Assembly: GCF_004364345.1 (NCBI RefSeq)
Contig: NZ_SOCA01000011.1
Location: 90,222 to 154,221, forward strand
Source: Prosthecobacter fusiformis
Lineage (GTDB): Bacteria; Verrucomicrobiota; Verrucomicrobiia; Verrucomicrobiales; Verrucomicrobiaceae
DNA length: 64,000 bases
Direction of reading: 5' to 3'
In this document: piece by piece, positions 29,690 through 38,692 of the stretch
How the letters are laid out: every line of letters begins with the position of its first letter
Numbering within the stretch: the stretch's first letter is position 1
Translations under genes and position numbers: made by a program
Notes under the pieces: model-generated
The model's database searches: none
Seen by the model: only the letters and a program-made list of their open reading frames with translations
What the model was told of the DNA's origin: nothing

Positions 29690-30436
29690 ATGAATAAAGG
29701 CAGTGCTCTTCTGGCTCTTCCCCTCCTGCTTCTCGCCGCTGTTTTCTTCGCTGCTTGTGGGTCCTCCACTGGCCGCTCCAAGATCGCGATGTGGGAATCC
29801 CGTTATAATGACAAGGCCCTGGGCCGTGTCACGCCGGATCAGCTCCTCCGTGAGGTGGGGCTACAGACGGACTTGATCCCACCTGGTAAGGCGGGCCGCT
29901 ACAAGTACCGGCCGATGACGCCGCGCTACATCACCATTCACAGTACTCAAAATTACACGGGCAATGCCTATAACCATGCCCTGGCGCTGAAGCGCGGTGC
30001 GCTGCGTGCCACCAAGCGGGTGGGGGGGAACCGCATCGGCTTCCTGACCTGGCATTTTACCACCCAGTCCAATGTAGCCATCCAGCATCTGCCCTGCCGG
30101 GAGCAGGGGGAGCACGCGGACTTCGATGGTCCGGGGAACAACTACAGCATCGGCATTGAGATGTGTGAGCACCGTGGCAATGACATCGCGCTGACCATTG
30201 ATAAAACCGCCCGGCTTTCCGCTTACCTCATGTATACATACGGGATCCCACTGAGCCATGTGGTGCCGCATTATCACTGGCCGCGTATCAGCCCCAGCAT
30301 CAAGGACCCTCATAAAAACTGCCCACATTTCCTACTGGACCGCGGCCGCCCTGGTGCCACCTGGCAGTGGTATTTACGCCGGGTAAACCTGCACTACAGC
30401 CGTCTGATTCCGGGTCCGGCTCGTAACCTGGGCTGA
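29690..30436 (+). CDS. Lipoprotein N-acetylmuramoyl-L-alanine amidase (Amidase_2)
   Basis: Peptidoglycan amidase that cleaves the MurNAc-L-Ala bond. The 248-residue protein has a lipoprotein signal with lipobox FAAC (Cys23). The Amidase_2 fold is marked by YITIHSTQNY, LTWHFTTQSN, YSIGIEMCEH and VVPHYHWPRIS, ending in KNCPHFLL. The His in ITIHST and the His and Cys/His near the end would bind zinc. The ATG at 29690 is chosen because the lipoprotein signal starts there; the frame opens 19 codons earlier. The next gene begins 16 bp downstream. Confidence 0.88.
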   Translation: MNKGSALLALPLLLLAAVFFAACGSSTGRSKIAMWESRYNDKALGRVTPDQLLREVGLQTDLIPPGKAGRYKYRPMTPRYITIHSTQNYTGNAYNHALALKRGALRATKRVGGNRIGFLTWHFTTQSNVAIQHLPCREQGEHADFDGPGNNYSIGIEMCEHRGNDIALTIDKTARLSAYLMYTYGIPLSHVVPHYHWPRISPSIKDPHKNCPHFLLDRGRPGATWQWYLRRVNLHYSRLIPGPARNLG

Positions 30437-30452
30437 ATGAGGAGTGATTGCC

Positions 30453-31352
30453 ATGAAGATGTGGGCCGCCATCCTTTGTCTGGGCTTGTCTGCGGCTGCC
30501 TTGTCGGCGGAGGTGGAGGAGCCTCCAGCGGTGCGGGTGGCGGTGTTTCAGGATAAACGCATCCATGAGAGCAGCGGCATCGCCCGCAGCCTGAGGCACG
30601 CGGGGGTCTTCTGGACCCATAACGATTCGGGCGGGGAGCCGTGCGTGTTTGCCATTAATCGAAAGGGTGAGACCTTGGCCAAGATCCGCCTGCCGAAAGC
30701 GGCCAATTTCGACTGGGAGGATATGGCCTCTGGATACGATGAGGATAACCGGCCCTGCCTTTATATTGCGGACATCGGGGATAATCTGAAAGTGCGCGCC
30801 AGCCTGCAGATCTACCGGATTCCTGAGCCCGAGCTGCCTGACGATCCCGGCAAGGAGGAGGACAGTGCAAAACCGGAAATCTGGCACCTGGGCTATCCAG
30901 ATAAAAGATACAATGCGGAGTGCCTGCTGCTGCATCCACAGACGCGTGAGATCCACATCCTAACCAAGGAGGAGGACGGCCATAGCACGCTTTTTAAGTT
31001 ACCAGACGGCCCTCGCCATTCCGGCCAGGCATTCATGCTGGAAAAGGTAGGGCATGTGGACTTTCCAGCCCTGCCGCGCCTGGGCAAGAGGCCTGGTATC
31101 GCCTGCCAGACCAGCGGAGGTAGTATCTCCCCGGATGGTCGGCGGGTGGTCATCGCCACTTATAGTTATTTAAATGAGTGGCGTTTGAACCCTGGCCAGA
31201 CGCTCGCGCAGGCGCTCCAGGGGCCGCGGCACCTCATCTTACCACCGCTGACGCCTCAGATGGAAGCCGTCTGCTATGATGAGGACAATGCTTCTCTGTG
31301 GTTCACCTCCGAGCTATTACCTTCACCTTTGTATCATTTGAAAAGAAACTAG
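30453..31352 (+). CDS. Secreted protein, probable beta-propeller, unknown function
   Basis: 299-residue exported protein with a signal peptide (MWAAILCLGLSAAALSA). HESSGIARSLRHAGVFWTHNDSG, then DWEDMASGYDEDNRPCLYIADIGDN and EAVCYDEDNASLWFTSE, suggest blades of a propeller. The ATG at 30453 is preferred to a GTG at 30444 because an AGGAG (30440-30444) sits 8 nt ahead of it, one of the few clear Shine-Dalgarno sequences in the window. Follows the amidase closely and probably shares its transcript. A sensor or esterase-like role is possible but unsupported. Confidence 0.75.
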   Translation: MKMWAAILCLGLSAAALSAEVEEPPAVRVAVFQDKRIHESSGIARSLRHAGVFWTHNDSGGEPCVFAINRKGETLAKIRLPKAANFDWEDMASGYDEDNRPCLYIADIGDNLKVRASLQIYRIPEPELPDDPGKEEDSAKPEIWHLGYPDKRYNAECLLLHPQTREIHILTKEEDGHSTLFKLPDGPRHSGQAFMLEKVGHVDFPALPRLGKRPGIACQTSGGSISPDGRRVVIATYSYLNEWRLNPGQTLAQALQGPRHLILPPLTPQMEAVCYDEDNASLWFTSELLPSPLYHLKRN

Positions 31353-31354
31353 TC

Positions 31355-31384
31355 TTGGCTTTTTCTAGTCTATAGGCTTATCAT
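31355..31384 (+). promoter_or_regulatory. Possible promoter of the NlpC/P60-like gene
   Basis: TTGGCT (31355-31360) and TATCAT (31379-31384) are 18 bp apart. Transcription would begin a few bases ahead of the ATG at 31393, leaving almost no leader. A weak call. Confidence 0.35.
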
Positions 31385-31392
31385 TCTAAAAT

Positions 31393-31962
31393 ATGAAGGA
31401 GCCTGAAGATTTCATACCCGATTCCCTGGGTGACACCCCAGAGGCAGCAACCGTGAAAAACCTGGGCCGACGTGACTGGCTAAAGATGACCGGCCTAGGA
31501 GCCCTGGCCGCAGCCGGTGGTGGCGCGGGACTCTACTATTATAACCAGGTGCCGCTGCTGCATTTCGACGGGCGGCATGCGCGAGCTACGCCTTACCACC
31601 CGCCGGTGCTGCATCACCTGGTTTATTATGCCAATCAACTTGTGGATAAGCCCTACAAGTGGGGTGGTGGGCACCAGCAGCTTTTTGACAACGGTTTTGA
31701 CTGCTCCGGCTCCATCTCACACATCCTTTACCGCAGCGGCCTGCTGGTGCGGCCTTTGAATTCCAAGGGATTCGCCGGTTATGGCCAGTCCGGTCCTGGG
31801 AAGTATGTGTCCATTTTTGTGAAACCGGGGAACCATGTCTTCATGTCCGTCTGCGGTCTGCGCTTTGATACCTCAGGCACGCAGACCGGGGAGGGACCGC
31901 GCTGGCGCTCCACGGCTCGGTCCACATCTGGATTCATCAACCGGCATCCGCAAGGGCTGTAA
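31393..31962 (+). CDS. Tat-exported NlpC/P60-like peptidoglycan endopeptidase
   Basis: 189-residue cell-wall hydrolase candidate. An RRDWLK twin-arginine motif (26-31) and the following Gly/Ala-rich hydrophobic run (MTGLGALAAAGGGAGLYYY) form a Tat-type signal or anchor. The catalytic domain is compact: YKWGGGHQQLFDNGFDCSGS places the nucleophile Cys at 104, and KPGNHVFMSV supplies the His at 148, the usual NlpC/P60 order. It lies beside an amidase, suggesting a small cell-wall remodelling group. The predicted start codon is ATG at 31393. Confidence 0.85.
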   Translation: MKEPEDFIPDSLGDTPEAATVKNLGRRDWLKMTGLGALAAAGGGAGLYYYNQVPLLHFDGRHARATPYHPPVLHHLVYYANQLVDKPYKWGGGHQQLFDNGFDCSGSISHILYRSGLLVRPLNSKGFAGYGQSGPGKYVSIFVKPGNHVFMSVCGLRFDTSGTQTGEGPRWRSTARSTSGFINRHPQGL

Positions 31963-31975
31963 GTCTAGGAAGTGG

Positions 31976-33004
31976 TCAGGCGCACTTGACGCCGGACCGG
32001 TTTTCCATGGATTCCCACACAGCTTCCACCACACGCATGTAGCAGACACCTTCGGTGAAATCGGGCTTTGGACGCGGAGCCTGGGGATCGCGCACGGCCT
32101 GGATAAAATCACGCTCCACGGTCCAGTCCCGCTGCATCTCATACGGCACCGGCACGACTTCAAGCTTTCCACCCCGGCTGCCCAGGGAGACTTCTTCCGT
32201 GGTGAAATCATAGCTCAAGCTGCCTTCATTGCCGAAGAGCCACAGCTTGTCCGTCGGCGCATGGGCCGCGACGCCGCTGAACAGCATCGTCGCCTTCAGG
32301 CCGCTGCGGAACCGGGCCAGGACATTGACGAAATCCGGTGTCTCCACGGCGTAGCCCTGCCGCTCCGGGATGACCACGCCGCCCCGGGCCTCCACGTGGG
32401 TGATGTGGCCTAACCATTTTTGCAAAACTTCCGTGTAGATGCCCAGGGTGAGGATCTGGATGCCGCTCACCTCCGTGCGCTGGCGCCAGTGGGCGGGCTG
32501 GGCGGCGTCCAGCCAGGCGCCGTTGAAACTGTGCAGCAGGGCCTGATGCGGTGTGCCGATGGCGCCTTCCGCGAGCAGCTTTTTCACCATCTCGCCGCCT
32601 TTCATGCCCTGGGGTGCGGGGCAGATGGCCGTCACCAGCTCCGGGCAGCTCTGGGCTCTCTCCCACATATGCTCCGCCTCCTGGAGAGTGGCCGCCATGC
32701 GCGCCTGAGTGAAGACATGCTTGCCGCATTGCAGGCCGAAATCGGTCACATCGTGGTGCATATACGGGTGCGCACCGATCCACACCACATCCACGTTTTC
32801 ATTGTCCACCACATCCTCCCAGCGGGCGATGGGTTTTGCCTCCGGGGCGAAGTCGCGGCAGAAGGTCTCTGCACTCGCCAGCGTGGAATTCGCCACGGCG
32901 GTGATCTGCACATTGGGCAGCGCCCGCAACCCCGGCAGGTGCCGCTGCTTCACGATGCCGCCTGCACCGACGATGCCCACCCGGATGATTTTTTCTTCGT
33001 TCAT
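31976..33004 (-). CDS. Gfo/Idh/MocA family NAD(P)-dependent oxidoreductase
   Basis: 342-residue sugar-type dehydrogenase. The Rossmann signature VGIVGAGGIVKQRHLPGL opens it; then VDVVWIGAHPYMHHDVTDFGL, KHVFTQARMAATLQEAEHM matches the family's EKP-like motif region, though the Lys of EKP is replaced (QAR). The C-terminal half has the expected alpha/beta domain. The ATG at 33004 directly precedes the first Rossmann strand. Transcribed leftward between the NlpC/P60-like and MOSC genes. Substrate not determinable; the missing Lys suggests atypical catalysis. Confidence 0.88.
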   Translation of the reverse strand: MNEEKIIRVGIVGAGGIVKQRHLPGLRALPNVQITAVANSTLASAETFCRDFAPEAKPIARWEDVVDNENVDVVWIGAHPYMHHDVTDFGLQCGKHVFTQARMAATLQEAEHMWERAQSCPELVTAICPAPQGMKGGEMVKKLLAEGAIGTPHQALLHSFNGAWLDAAQPAHWRQRTEVSGIQILTLGIYTEVLQKWLGHITHVEARGGVVIPERQGYAVETPDFVNVLARFRSGLKATMLFSGVAAHAPTDKLWLFGNEGSLSYDFTTEEVSLGSRGGKLEVVPVPYEMQRDWTVERDFIQAVRDPQAPRPKPDFTEGVCYMRVVEAVWESMENRSGVKCA

Positions 33005-33090
33005 GCGGCATTTGTCACGCAGGCTTGAGGGCGGCGCAAAGGGATAGATTCCGGCTTGGCATGCCCCCCTCCCCGGCATCACACTGGTGC

Positions 33091-33549
33091 ATGCAGATCC
33101 TCCACCTTTACATCTCCCCGGAGCATAATTTTTTCGGTCATCATGGCAAGCCCGCCGGGCAGGCTCCCATGGTGGAGGTGGACTCCGTCGAATGCGTGGC
33201 CGGCCAGGGGCTGAAGGGAGACCGTTTTTTTGGCTTCAAAGAGGACTATAAAGGCCAGGTCACCTTCTTTGCCCATGAGGTGTATGAGCGCCTGTGTGAG
33301 CAATTTCAGGTGACTGGCGTGGAACCTTCGGTCTTCCGGCGGAACATCATCACTCAAGGTGCCGATTTGCCCGCCCTCATCGGCCAGGAGTTTGAGGTTC
33401 AGGGGGTGCGTTTCCTTGGTACCCAGGAAAGCGCGCCCTGCTACTGGATGAACCAGGCCTTTGCCGAAGGGGCCGAAGGAGCCATGAAGGGCCATGGCGG
33501 CCTGCGCGCCAAGGTCCTCAGCGACGGGGTGCTGCGGACGGGAGTGTGA
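33091..33549 (+). CDS. MOSC domain-containing protein
   Basis: 152-residue protein of the molybdenum-cofactor sulfurase C-terminal (MOSC) family, which binds sulfur or molybdenum carriers. Typical stretches are VECVAGQGLKGDRFFG, QVTFFAHEVYERL, EPSVFRRNIITQGADLPALI and ESAPCYWMNQAF with the conserved Cys. The ATG at 33091 lies directly before the first strand (MQILHLYISPEHNFF); an in-frame ATG at 33061 is an alternative. No molybdoenzyme is nearby. Confidence 0.85.
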   Translation: MQILHLYISPEHNFFGHHGKPAGQAPMVEVDSVECVAGQGLKGDRFFGFKEDYKGQVTFFAHEVYERLCEQFQVTGVEPSVFRRNIITQGADLPALIGQEFEVQGVRFLGTQESAPCYWMNQAFAEGAEGAMKGHGGLRAKVLSDGVLRTGV

Positions 33550-33634
33550 GGCGATGTTGTTTTGGCCATACCCCAACAAAACTTTCCTCCCGCTGTCATA
33601 CATTCCCGGTCATCCGGTCACCCAGCAGCATTGC

Positions 33635-35656
33635 ATGAAACGCGCCGCCTTTATTCTCGCCCTCCTCGTCCCGGGTTACATCTGCATGCAGGGAACTGCG
33701 GCTGGTAAAACGGGCATCGCGGCTTTCGATAACCTGGATAAAAATGAGGATGGCCTGCTGACGGCGGATGAGCTCCCGCAAAAGCGCTGGCTGCGTTTTC
33801 TGGATCAGGATGGCAATGGCAGCGTGACCCTGGCCGAGGCCACGGAGGGCATGCTGAAACTGCGCCAGAAAGGCGGCTCCGCTCCGGACAGCGCGCCGGT
33901 GAAACCCGCCAGCGAAGACCCCGCCCTGACCGAGGCACCCGTGGTATTGAAAGCTTCCGAGCATGGCGTCGGCCATCTGGTGCCAGACCTCATGCTGAAA
34001 GATGGCCGTGGCCAGGAGTTTAAGCTCAGCCAGCAGCTCACCGGCAGGCAGGGGATCATCATCGCCTTCTTCGGTGCCACCTGTCCCATCAGCGGCAAGC
34101 TGGGACCGGAACTGGCCCGGCTGGAAAAAGACGCCATGGCCAGGCAGGTGGCCATGCTGCTTGTCTGCCCCGTCGCCACGGAGACCGCGGATGACATTCA
34201 GAAATTTATCACCGCCCACGGCCTGAAATCTCCCGTCATCCATGATGCAGACGGCCAGCTCACGACCACCCTGGCCGCCACCACCACCACGGAGGTCTTC
34301 CTGCTGGATGCCGCCCGCACGCTGGTTTATCGCGGGGCCATCAATGACCAGTACGGCCTGGGTTATGCCAAAGACCAGCCGAACAAAACGTATCTTCGCG
34401 ATGCCGCCGCCGCCATGCTGCGCAGTGAGGCCCCGCTCATCGCGGCCACCACCGCACCGGGCTGCGCGCTGGATCTGAAAAAGACCGCTGCTGTCACCCA
34501 GACAGCCGTCACTTATCACAACCAAGTCTCGCGCATCCTCCAGGCAAACTGCGTGGAATGTCATCGCCCAGGAGCCGTAGGGCCTTTCAACCTGGAGAGT
34601 TATGACGACGTGATCGAAAACGCCGGTATGATCCGCAAGCAGGTGGAGCGTGGTGTCATGCCGCCCTGGTTCGCCGCGGCACCGCCGGACGGCCAGCACT
34701 CCCTCTGGCTCAATGACGCGTCCCTTTCTCATCAGGACAGGCAGGACCTGCTGACGTGGCTGGCCAGTGACCGGCCCCTGGGGAATCCTGCAGAGGCTCC
34801 CAAGCCGCGACACTTTCCTGAGGAGTGGGCCATCGGTACGCCGAATGCCATCGTGCAACTCCCCAAACCCGTCCAGATCAAGGCGGAAGGCACCATGCCC
34901 TATCAGTTCGTCACCGCCACCACCGCTTTTGAAGAAGACCGCTGGGTGCAGGGTTATGAGATCTTGCCGACGGACCGTGGTGTGGTGCATCACGTCATCG
35001 TCCAGGTGCATGCCAAGGGCAGCGATGTGCGCGACCGGGGCGAGGGTGCGGAAGGTTACTGGGCCGCCTATGTGCCGGGGAATGCCTCGCGAATGTGGCC
35101 GGCGGGCTTTGCAAAAAAGCTGCCCGCAGGTGCCATCGTGAGCTTTCAGATCCACTACACGCCCAATGGCAAAAAGACCCAGGAACAGCTCCGCATGGGA
35201 CTCATCTTTGCCAAAGCGGCGCCGAAGTATGTCGTCCACACCGCCGCCGTGGCACATCCCCGGCTGAACATCCCTGCGGGGGAGGCCAACCACATCGAGG
35301 TGAAGGAGCAGACCGTCCCCCGGGACATGAACATCATGGCCTACATGGCCCACATGCATGTGCGCGGAAAGGCCTTCAAATTTGAGGTCACCCCACCGGG
35401 AGGCAAGAGTGAAGTGCTGCTGGACATCCCTGGTTACGACTTCAACTGGCAGCTCCGCTATGACTATGCCCAGCCCAAATTTCTGCCTCGCGGCAGCAAG
35501 GTGAAAATCACTGCCGTCTTCGACAACAGCGACGCCAATCCGGCCAATCCCGACCCCACCAAAAACATCCGATGGGGCCCGCAAACTTCCGATGAAATGA
35601 TGATCGGTTACTTCGAATACTTCACACCGAACAACGCGGCTGTGGCGGCGAAGTGA
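33635..35656 (+). CDS. Exported EF-hand / redoxin / haem c / copper-monooxygenase-like fusion
   Basis: 673-residue multidomain exported protein. After a signal peptide come two EF-hands (loops at 35-46 and 57-68), a redoxin domain (about 112-270) with FFGATCPISG, and a single CxxCH haem site (CVECH, 306-310) in a cytochrome-like segment (VGPFNLESYDDVIENAGMIR). The C-terminal part (about 400-670) resembles ascorbate-type copper monooxygenases, with VVHHVIVQVHA (HH at 452-453) and AYMAHMHVRGKAF as possible copper ligands. The redoxin has one visible Cys at the usual position (Cys150), so peroxidase chemistry is uncertain. Start chosen for the signal peptide. Substrate unknown. Confidence 0.85.
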   Translation: MKRAAFILALLVPGYICMQGTAAGKTGIAAFDNLDKNEDGLLTADELPQKRWLRFLDQDGNGSVTLAEATEGMLKLRQKGGSAPDSAPVKPASEDPALTEAPVVLKASEHGVGHLVPDLMLKDGRGQEFKLSQQLTGRQGIIIAFFGATCPISGKLGPELARLEKDAMARQVAMLLVCPVATETADDIQKFITAHGLKSPVIHDADGQLTTTLAATTTTEVFLLDAARTLVYRGAINDQYGLGYAKDQPNKTYLRDAAAAMLRSEAPLIAATTAPGCALDLKKTAAVTQTAVTYHNQVSRILQANCVECHRPGAVGPFNLESYDDVIENAGMIRKQVERGVMPPWFAAAPPDGQHSLWLNDASLSHQDRQDLLTWLASDRPLGNPAEAPKPRHFPEEWAIGTPNAIVQLPKPVQIKAEGTMPYQFVTATTAFEEDRWVQGYEILPTDRGVVHHVIVQVHAKGSDVRDRGEGAEGYWAAYVPGNASRMWPAGFAKKLPAGAIVSFQIHYTPNGKKTQEQLRMGLIFAKAAPKYVVHTAAVAHPRLNIPAGEANHIEVKEQTVPRDMNIMAYMAHMHVRGKAFKFEVTPPGGKSEVLLDIPGYDFNWQLRYDYAQPKFLPRGSKVKITAVFDNSDANPANPDPTKNIRWGPQTSDEMMIGYFEYFTPNNAAVAAK

Positions 35657-35714
35657 TCGGGCACTCTGGTTTTGCCGCTTCATCGTAGCCTAAACTGGCT
35701 GTTGATGCCTCGCA

Positions 35715-35960
35715 TTATGGTTTCCTTCTCAGAAAGATCGGGGCCAGTAGAAGAGATAAAAGGATCATGAATCCTGTCAGCAGATAGCCTTTGATTTCAT
35801 CAGCCTCTGTCATCCTCGCATTGCCTTCAGAATTAGCCACGGCAAGCCAGAGAGTGATGGCTATCAAATAAAAGATGAATATGGATAGCGTGATGGAGCA
35901 GCCCCATCTTCTGGTATAAGCATATTTTAGCCGGTTAACATACCAGTGTAATAATTTCAT
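35715..35960 (-). CDS. Small two-helix membrane protein, unknown function
   Basis: 81 residues with two hydrophobic segments (ITLSIFIFYLIAITLWLAV at about 23-41 and GYLLTGFMILLSLLLAPIFL at about 59-78) joined by a short acidic loop, and basic ends. No family recognised. It follows the kinase-MurQ gene by 32 bp on the same strand, so it may be translated from the same transcript. Base composition is more AT-rich than its neighbours. Confidence 0.6.
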   Translation of the reverse strand: MKLLHWYVNRLKYAYTRRWGCSITLSIFIFYLIAITLWLAVANSEGNARMTEADEIKGYLLTGFMILLSLLLAPIFLRRKP

Positions 35961-35992
35961 GGGCCTCTTAATGTCAGGGGCAGCACTCGCAG

Positions 35993-37849
35993 TTACTTCA
36001 ATTTCAGATAGGCATCTTTCACCTGCCAGCCGGTGGATTGCAGGGCCTCACGGGCAGCGTCGCGAGTGCAGCCGGTGAGGTCCACGAGGATGCGCAGGGC
36101 GCGGTCGCGCAGCTTCACGTTGGAGGGGTTCAGGTCCACCATCAGGTTGCTGATGACCTTGCCGGTCCGGGTCATGGCCAGGGTGGTGATGAGGTTCAGC
36201 ACCAGTTTCGTGGCCGTGCCGGATTTCAGGCGGGTGGAGCCGGTGAGCACTTCCGGGCCGACGTTGGGGATGATGAGAGCCTGGGGCTGCCAGGCGCTGT
36301 CGTGGATTTTTTTCACGGCTGCGCGCATGGCGGGGTTGAAGCAAAGCAGGGCGGTGAAGGCCCCGCGTCGGTTGGCCTCATGGATGGCGCCCCAAACAAA
36401 GGGGGTGCGGCCGCTGGCGGCGATGCCCACCAGTACATCGTCCGGGCCTAACTGACGATGTGTCATGGCGGTGGCTCCCGCTTGGGCATCATCCTCCGCA
36501 CCTTCCACGGCACTCCAGAGCGCCTGCCGCCCGCCTGCGATGATGCCTTGCACCTGCTCACGCGGGGCGCGGAAGGTGGGAGGGATTTCACTGGCATCCA
36601 GCACGCCGAGCCTGCCGCTGGTGCCTGCACCGGCATAAAAAAGACGGCCACCGTTTTCAAAGGCGAGCATGACCTGGGCCACCACTTGGTTGATCGCCCG
36701 CTTCTCCTTGAGGATGGCCGGAGGGATCAGGGCATCTTCACTGAGCATCAGCTCGATCCCCTGGATGACGTTCAGGCGGTCCAGGGTCATGGATCGTGGG
36801 TTGCGCTTTTCGGTGGGGGAATCCTTCAGCACGGCCAGGTCCACAATGGATGCAGGAAGCTCCAGGGCAGGGGAGGCCTGGGCTGCCACGCGGGAAGTCT
36901 GGCGGGTGGAGGAAGGGGCGGCGTTTAAAAGCACGCCCCTGGCCAGATTCACCGCGCCGAGCACCGAGGGGCCTTGCAGGGGGCTCACGCGGGCTTTTGA
37001 CCAGCATTTCCGGATGCGCCGTGTCACATCCTTCATGAACGCCGGGTTTCTCAGCATCACCCCGCCATTGAGGATGAACTCCACCGGCGCGCCATCCTCA
37101 GTCAGTTGACAGGCACAGGCGCAGGCGTCTTCCGCCAGCATCGCAGCGGAATCGCTGAGGATCTTTTTCGCCAGAGCATCCTTTTTTTGAGCCAGGGCAA
37201 AGACGGTGATGGCCAGATTGGCGATCTCTGTCTTGGGCGCATGCACGGACCAGGGGATGAGCTGGTCCGGATCATTAAACATGAGCGCATTGAGAATGGC
37301 CGCACCCAGCGGACCCATGCGGCCGCGGTGGTCCAGGTCCGCCATCACGGCACGTAGCGCGCGCAGACCGATGTCACAGGCGCTGCCCCGGTCCCCGATG
37401 ATGTGCCCGCGCCCGCCTACCTTGGCGGTGCGGCCATCGGGTGCGCGGCCAAAGCAGCATGAGCCCGTGCCGCTGAGCACGAGCACGCGCGGGATTTCCT
37501 TCTTCCCCACCGGGGCTGCTGCCAGGGCGGTCTCCAGGTCATTGGTGGCCACGCAGGGGATGCCGGGCCAGACTCTGAGTGTGGCGCGCCGCAGCCGCTC
37601 CTGGTCAGCCGCCGTTCTTGCCCCGGCCAGGCCGATGCCGATGGCCTGCGGTCGCTGGGGCAGGCGGCTGGCGATATCGCGCAAATGCCAGCGCAGTTCG
37701 CGGTCGGTCATCAGGGAGAGCACGGCCGGATGGGTGTGGAAGGCCTTAATCGTGGTCCCGGCTCCATCCACCAGCCTGACCGTTGTCCGTGTGCCTCCAC
37801 CCTCAATGCCGAGCAGCACAGGTGATGTCACGGAAGGAGCGGGAGTCAT
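35993..37849 (-). CDS. murQ: Fusion of BadF/BadG-type sugar kinase and MurNAc-6-phosphate etherase
   Basis: 618-residue bifunctional protein. Residues 1-310 form an ASKHA kinase of the BadF/BadG or N-acetylglucosamine-kinase type: phosphate-1 motif LGIEGGGTRTTVRLVDG, adenosine-site LSGTGSCCFGR, and GGRGHIIGDRGSACDIG. Residues about 345-618 are MurQ: SPTEKRNPRSMTLDRLN, then GGRLFYAGAGTSGRLGVLDASEIPPTF. MurQ cleaves the lactyl ether of MurNAc-6-P to GlcNAc-6-P; kinases of this type can phosphorylate MurNAc or GlcNAc. The combination would turn imported MurNAc into GlcNAc-6-P in one protein, an inference. The frame is continuous through the junction, so it is not an assembly join by sign of frameshift. 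Confidence 0.92.
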   Translation of the reverse strand: MTPAPSVTSPVLLGIEGGGTRTTVRLVDGAGTTIKAFHTHPAVLSLMTDRELRWHLRDIASRLPQRPQAIGIGLAGARTAADQERLRRATLRVWPGIPCVATNDLETALAAAPVGKKEIPRVLVLSGTGSCCFGRAPDGRTAKVGGRGHIIGDRGSACDIGLRALRAVMADLDHRGRMGPLGAAILNALMFNDPDQLIPWSVHAPKTEIANLAITVFALAQKKDALAKKILSDSAAMLAEDACACACQLTEDGAPVEFILNGGVMLRNPAFMKDVTRRIRKCWSKARVSPLQGPSVLGAVNLARGVLLNAAPSSTRQTSRVAAQASPALELPASIVDLAVLKDSPTEKRNPRSMTLDRLNVIQGIELMLSEDALIPPAILKEKRAINQVVAQVMLAFENGGRLFYAGAGTSGRLGVLDASEIPPTFRAPREQVQGIIAGGRQALWSAVEGAEDDAQAGATAMTHRQLGPDDVLVGIAASGRTPFVWGAIHEANRRGAFTALLCFNPAMRAAVKKIHDSAWQPQALIIPNVGPEVLTGSTRLKSGTATKLVLNLITTLAMTRTGKVISNLMVDLNPSNVKLRDRALRILVDLTGCTRDAAREALQSTGWQVKDAYLKLK

Positions 37850-37953
37850 GGCTGCGATTTTAGACGAGGTTTGGAGATTGCCAAATCCATCTCCACTTTA
37901 CACGTGCAAGAGCCATTCATATCGGGACACTGCCGCGTATCCTTTTGTCCCGA

Positions 37954-38685
37954 ATGTCTTTCTTTCCTACCAGTCTCCGTTTCACCCTCCTCCTGGCGCT
38001 GCTGGCTACGACTGTCCGGGCCGGTGTGGTGCCAGGACTGATCCTGCCTTTGAATGAAGTGAAAATAGGCACGCCGGTGGAGGGGCTGGTCCGTGAGATG
38101 CTGGTGGATGAAGGCGATACGGTGGAGGCCGGCCAGCCTTTGGTGCATCTGGCGGATGATCTGGAAAAGCTGGATGTAGAGCGTGCGGAAAAGATGCTGG
38201 AGAAGGCCAAGTTCGACCACGATGCCGCGCAGAAGCTGCTCAAAGAAAATATCGGCACCCGCGAGGAAGCGCTGCGCAAGAGCATCGAGCATGATCTGGC
38301 GCGCATCCAGCGGGATGCAGCCATCGTGCGGGTGAAGCAGAAAACGCTGACAGCCCCCATGCAGGGCGTGGTGGTGAGCCGTGGCAAAGAGCCGGGCGAG
38401 GCCGTGCAGCTTCATGAGGTGCTGTTGCAAATCGTCCACATCCGCCAGGTGGAGGCGCAGTTTTATCTGGAGCCCGCCCAGGCCCTGACTTTGAAGATGG
38501 GGGATCAAAAGAAACTGCGCGTGCCCTCCTTGCCGGAGCCCCGGGAGATCACCGGCGAGGTCGTCTTTCTGGACCCGCGGCTGGATGCGGAAAGCGGCCT
38601 GTCCCGTGTCAAATTCCGCGTGGACAATGCCAGCCTGCGGCTGAAGGCCGGCATGCGGGTGGAGGCGGATTTCGCCCAACCTTAA
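37954..38685 (+). CDS. Periplasmic adaptor (HlyD/MFP family)
   Basis: 243-residue exported adaptor. Signal peptide FTLLLALLATTVRAG; then a biotinyl-lipoyl-like half (VKIGTPVEGLVREMLVDEGD), a short coiled coil (about 75-115, LEKLDVERAEKMLEKAKFDH) and the second lipoyl half (LTAPMQGVVVSRGKEPGEAV). The C-terminal strand (LKAGMRVEADF) is typical of membrane fusion proteins. It precedes the M50/HlyD gene by 7 bp and is surely in the same operon. ATG at 37954 preferred to a TTG three codons upstream. Confidence 0.88.
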   Translation: MSFFPTSLRFTLLLALLATTVRAGVVPGLILPLNEVKIGTPVEGLVREMLVDEGDTVEAGQPLVHLADDLEKLDVERAEKMLEKAKFDHDAAQKLLKENIGTREEALRKSIEHDLARIQRDAAIVRVKQKTLTAPMQGVVVSRGKEPGEAVQLHEVLLQIVHIRQVEAQFYLEPAQALTLKMGDQKKLRVPSLPEPREITGEVVFLDPRLDAESGLSRVKFRVDNASLRLKAGMRVEADFAQP

Positions 38686-38692
38686 GTGTGAC

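Noticed and set aside
33596..35683. 695-residue frame antisense to the EF-hand fusion
   Set aside because: Covers a clear multidomain gene in the other strand and shows no domain itself.
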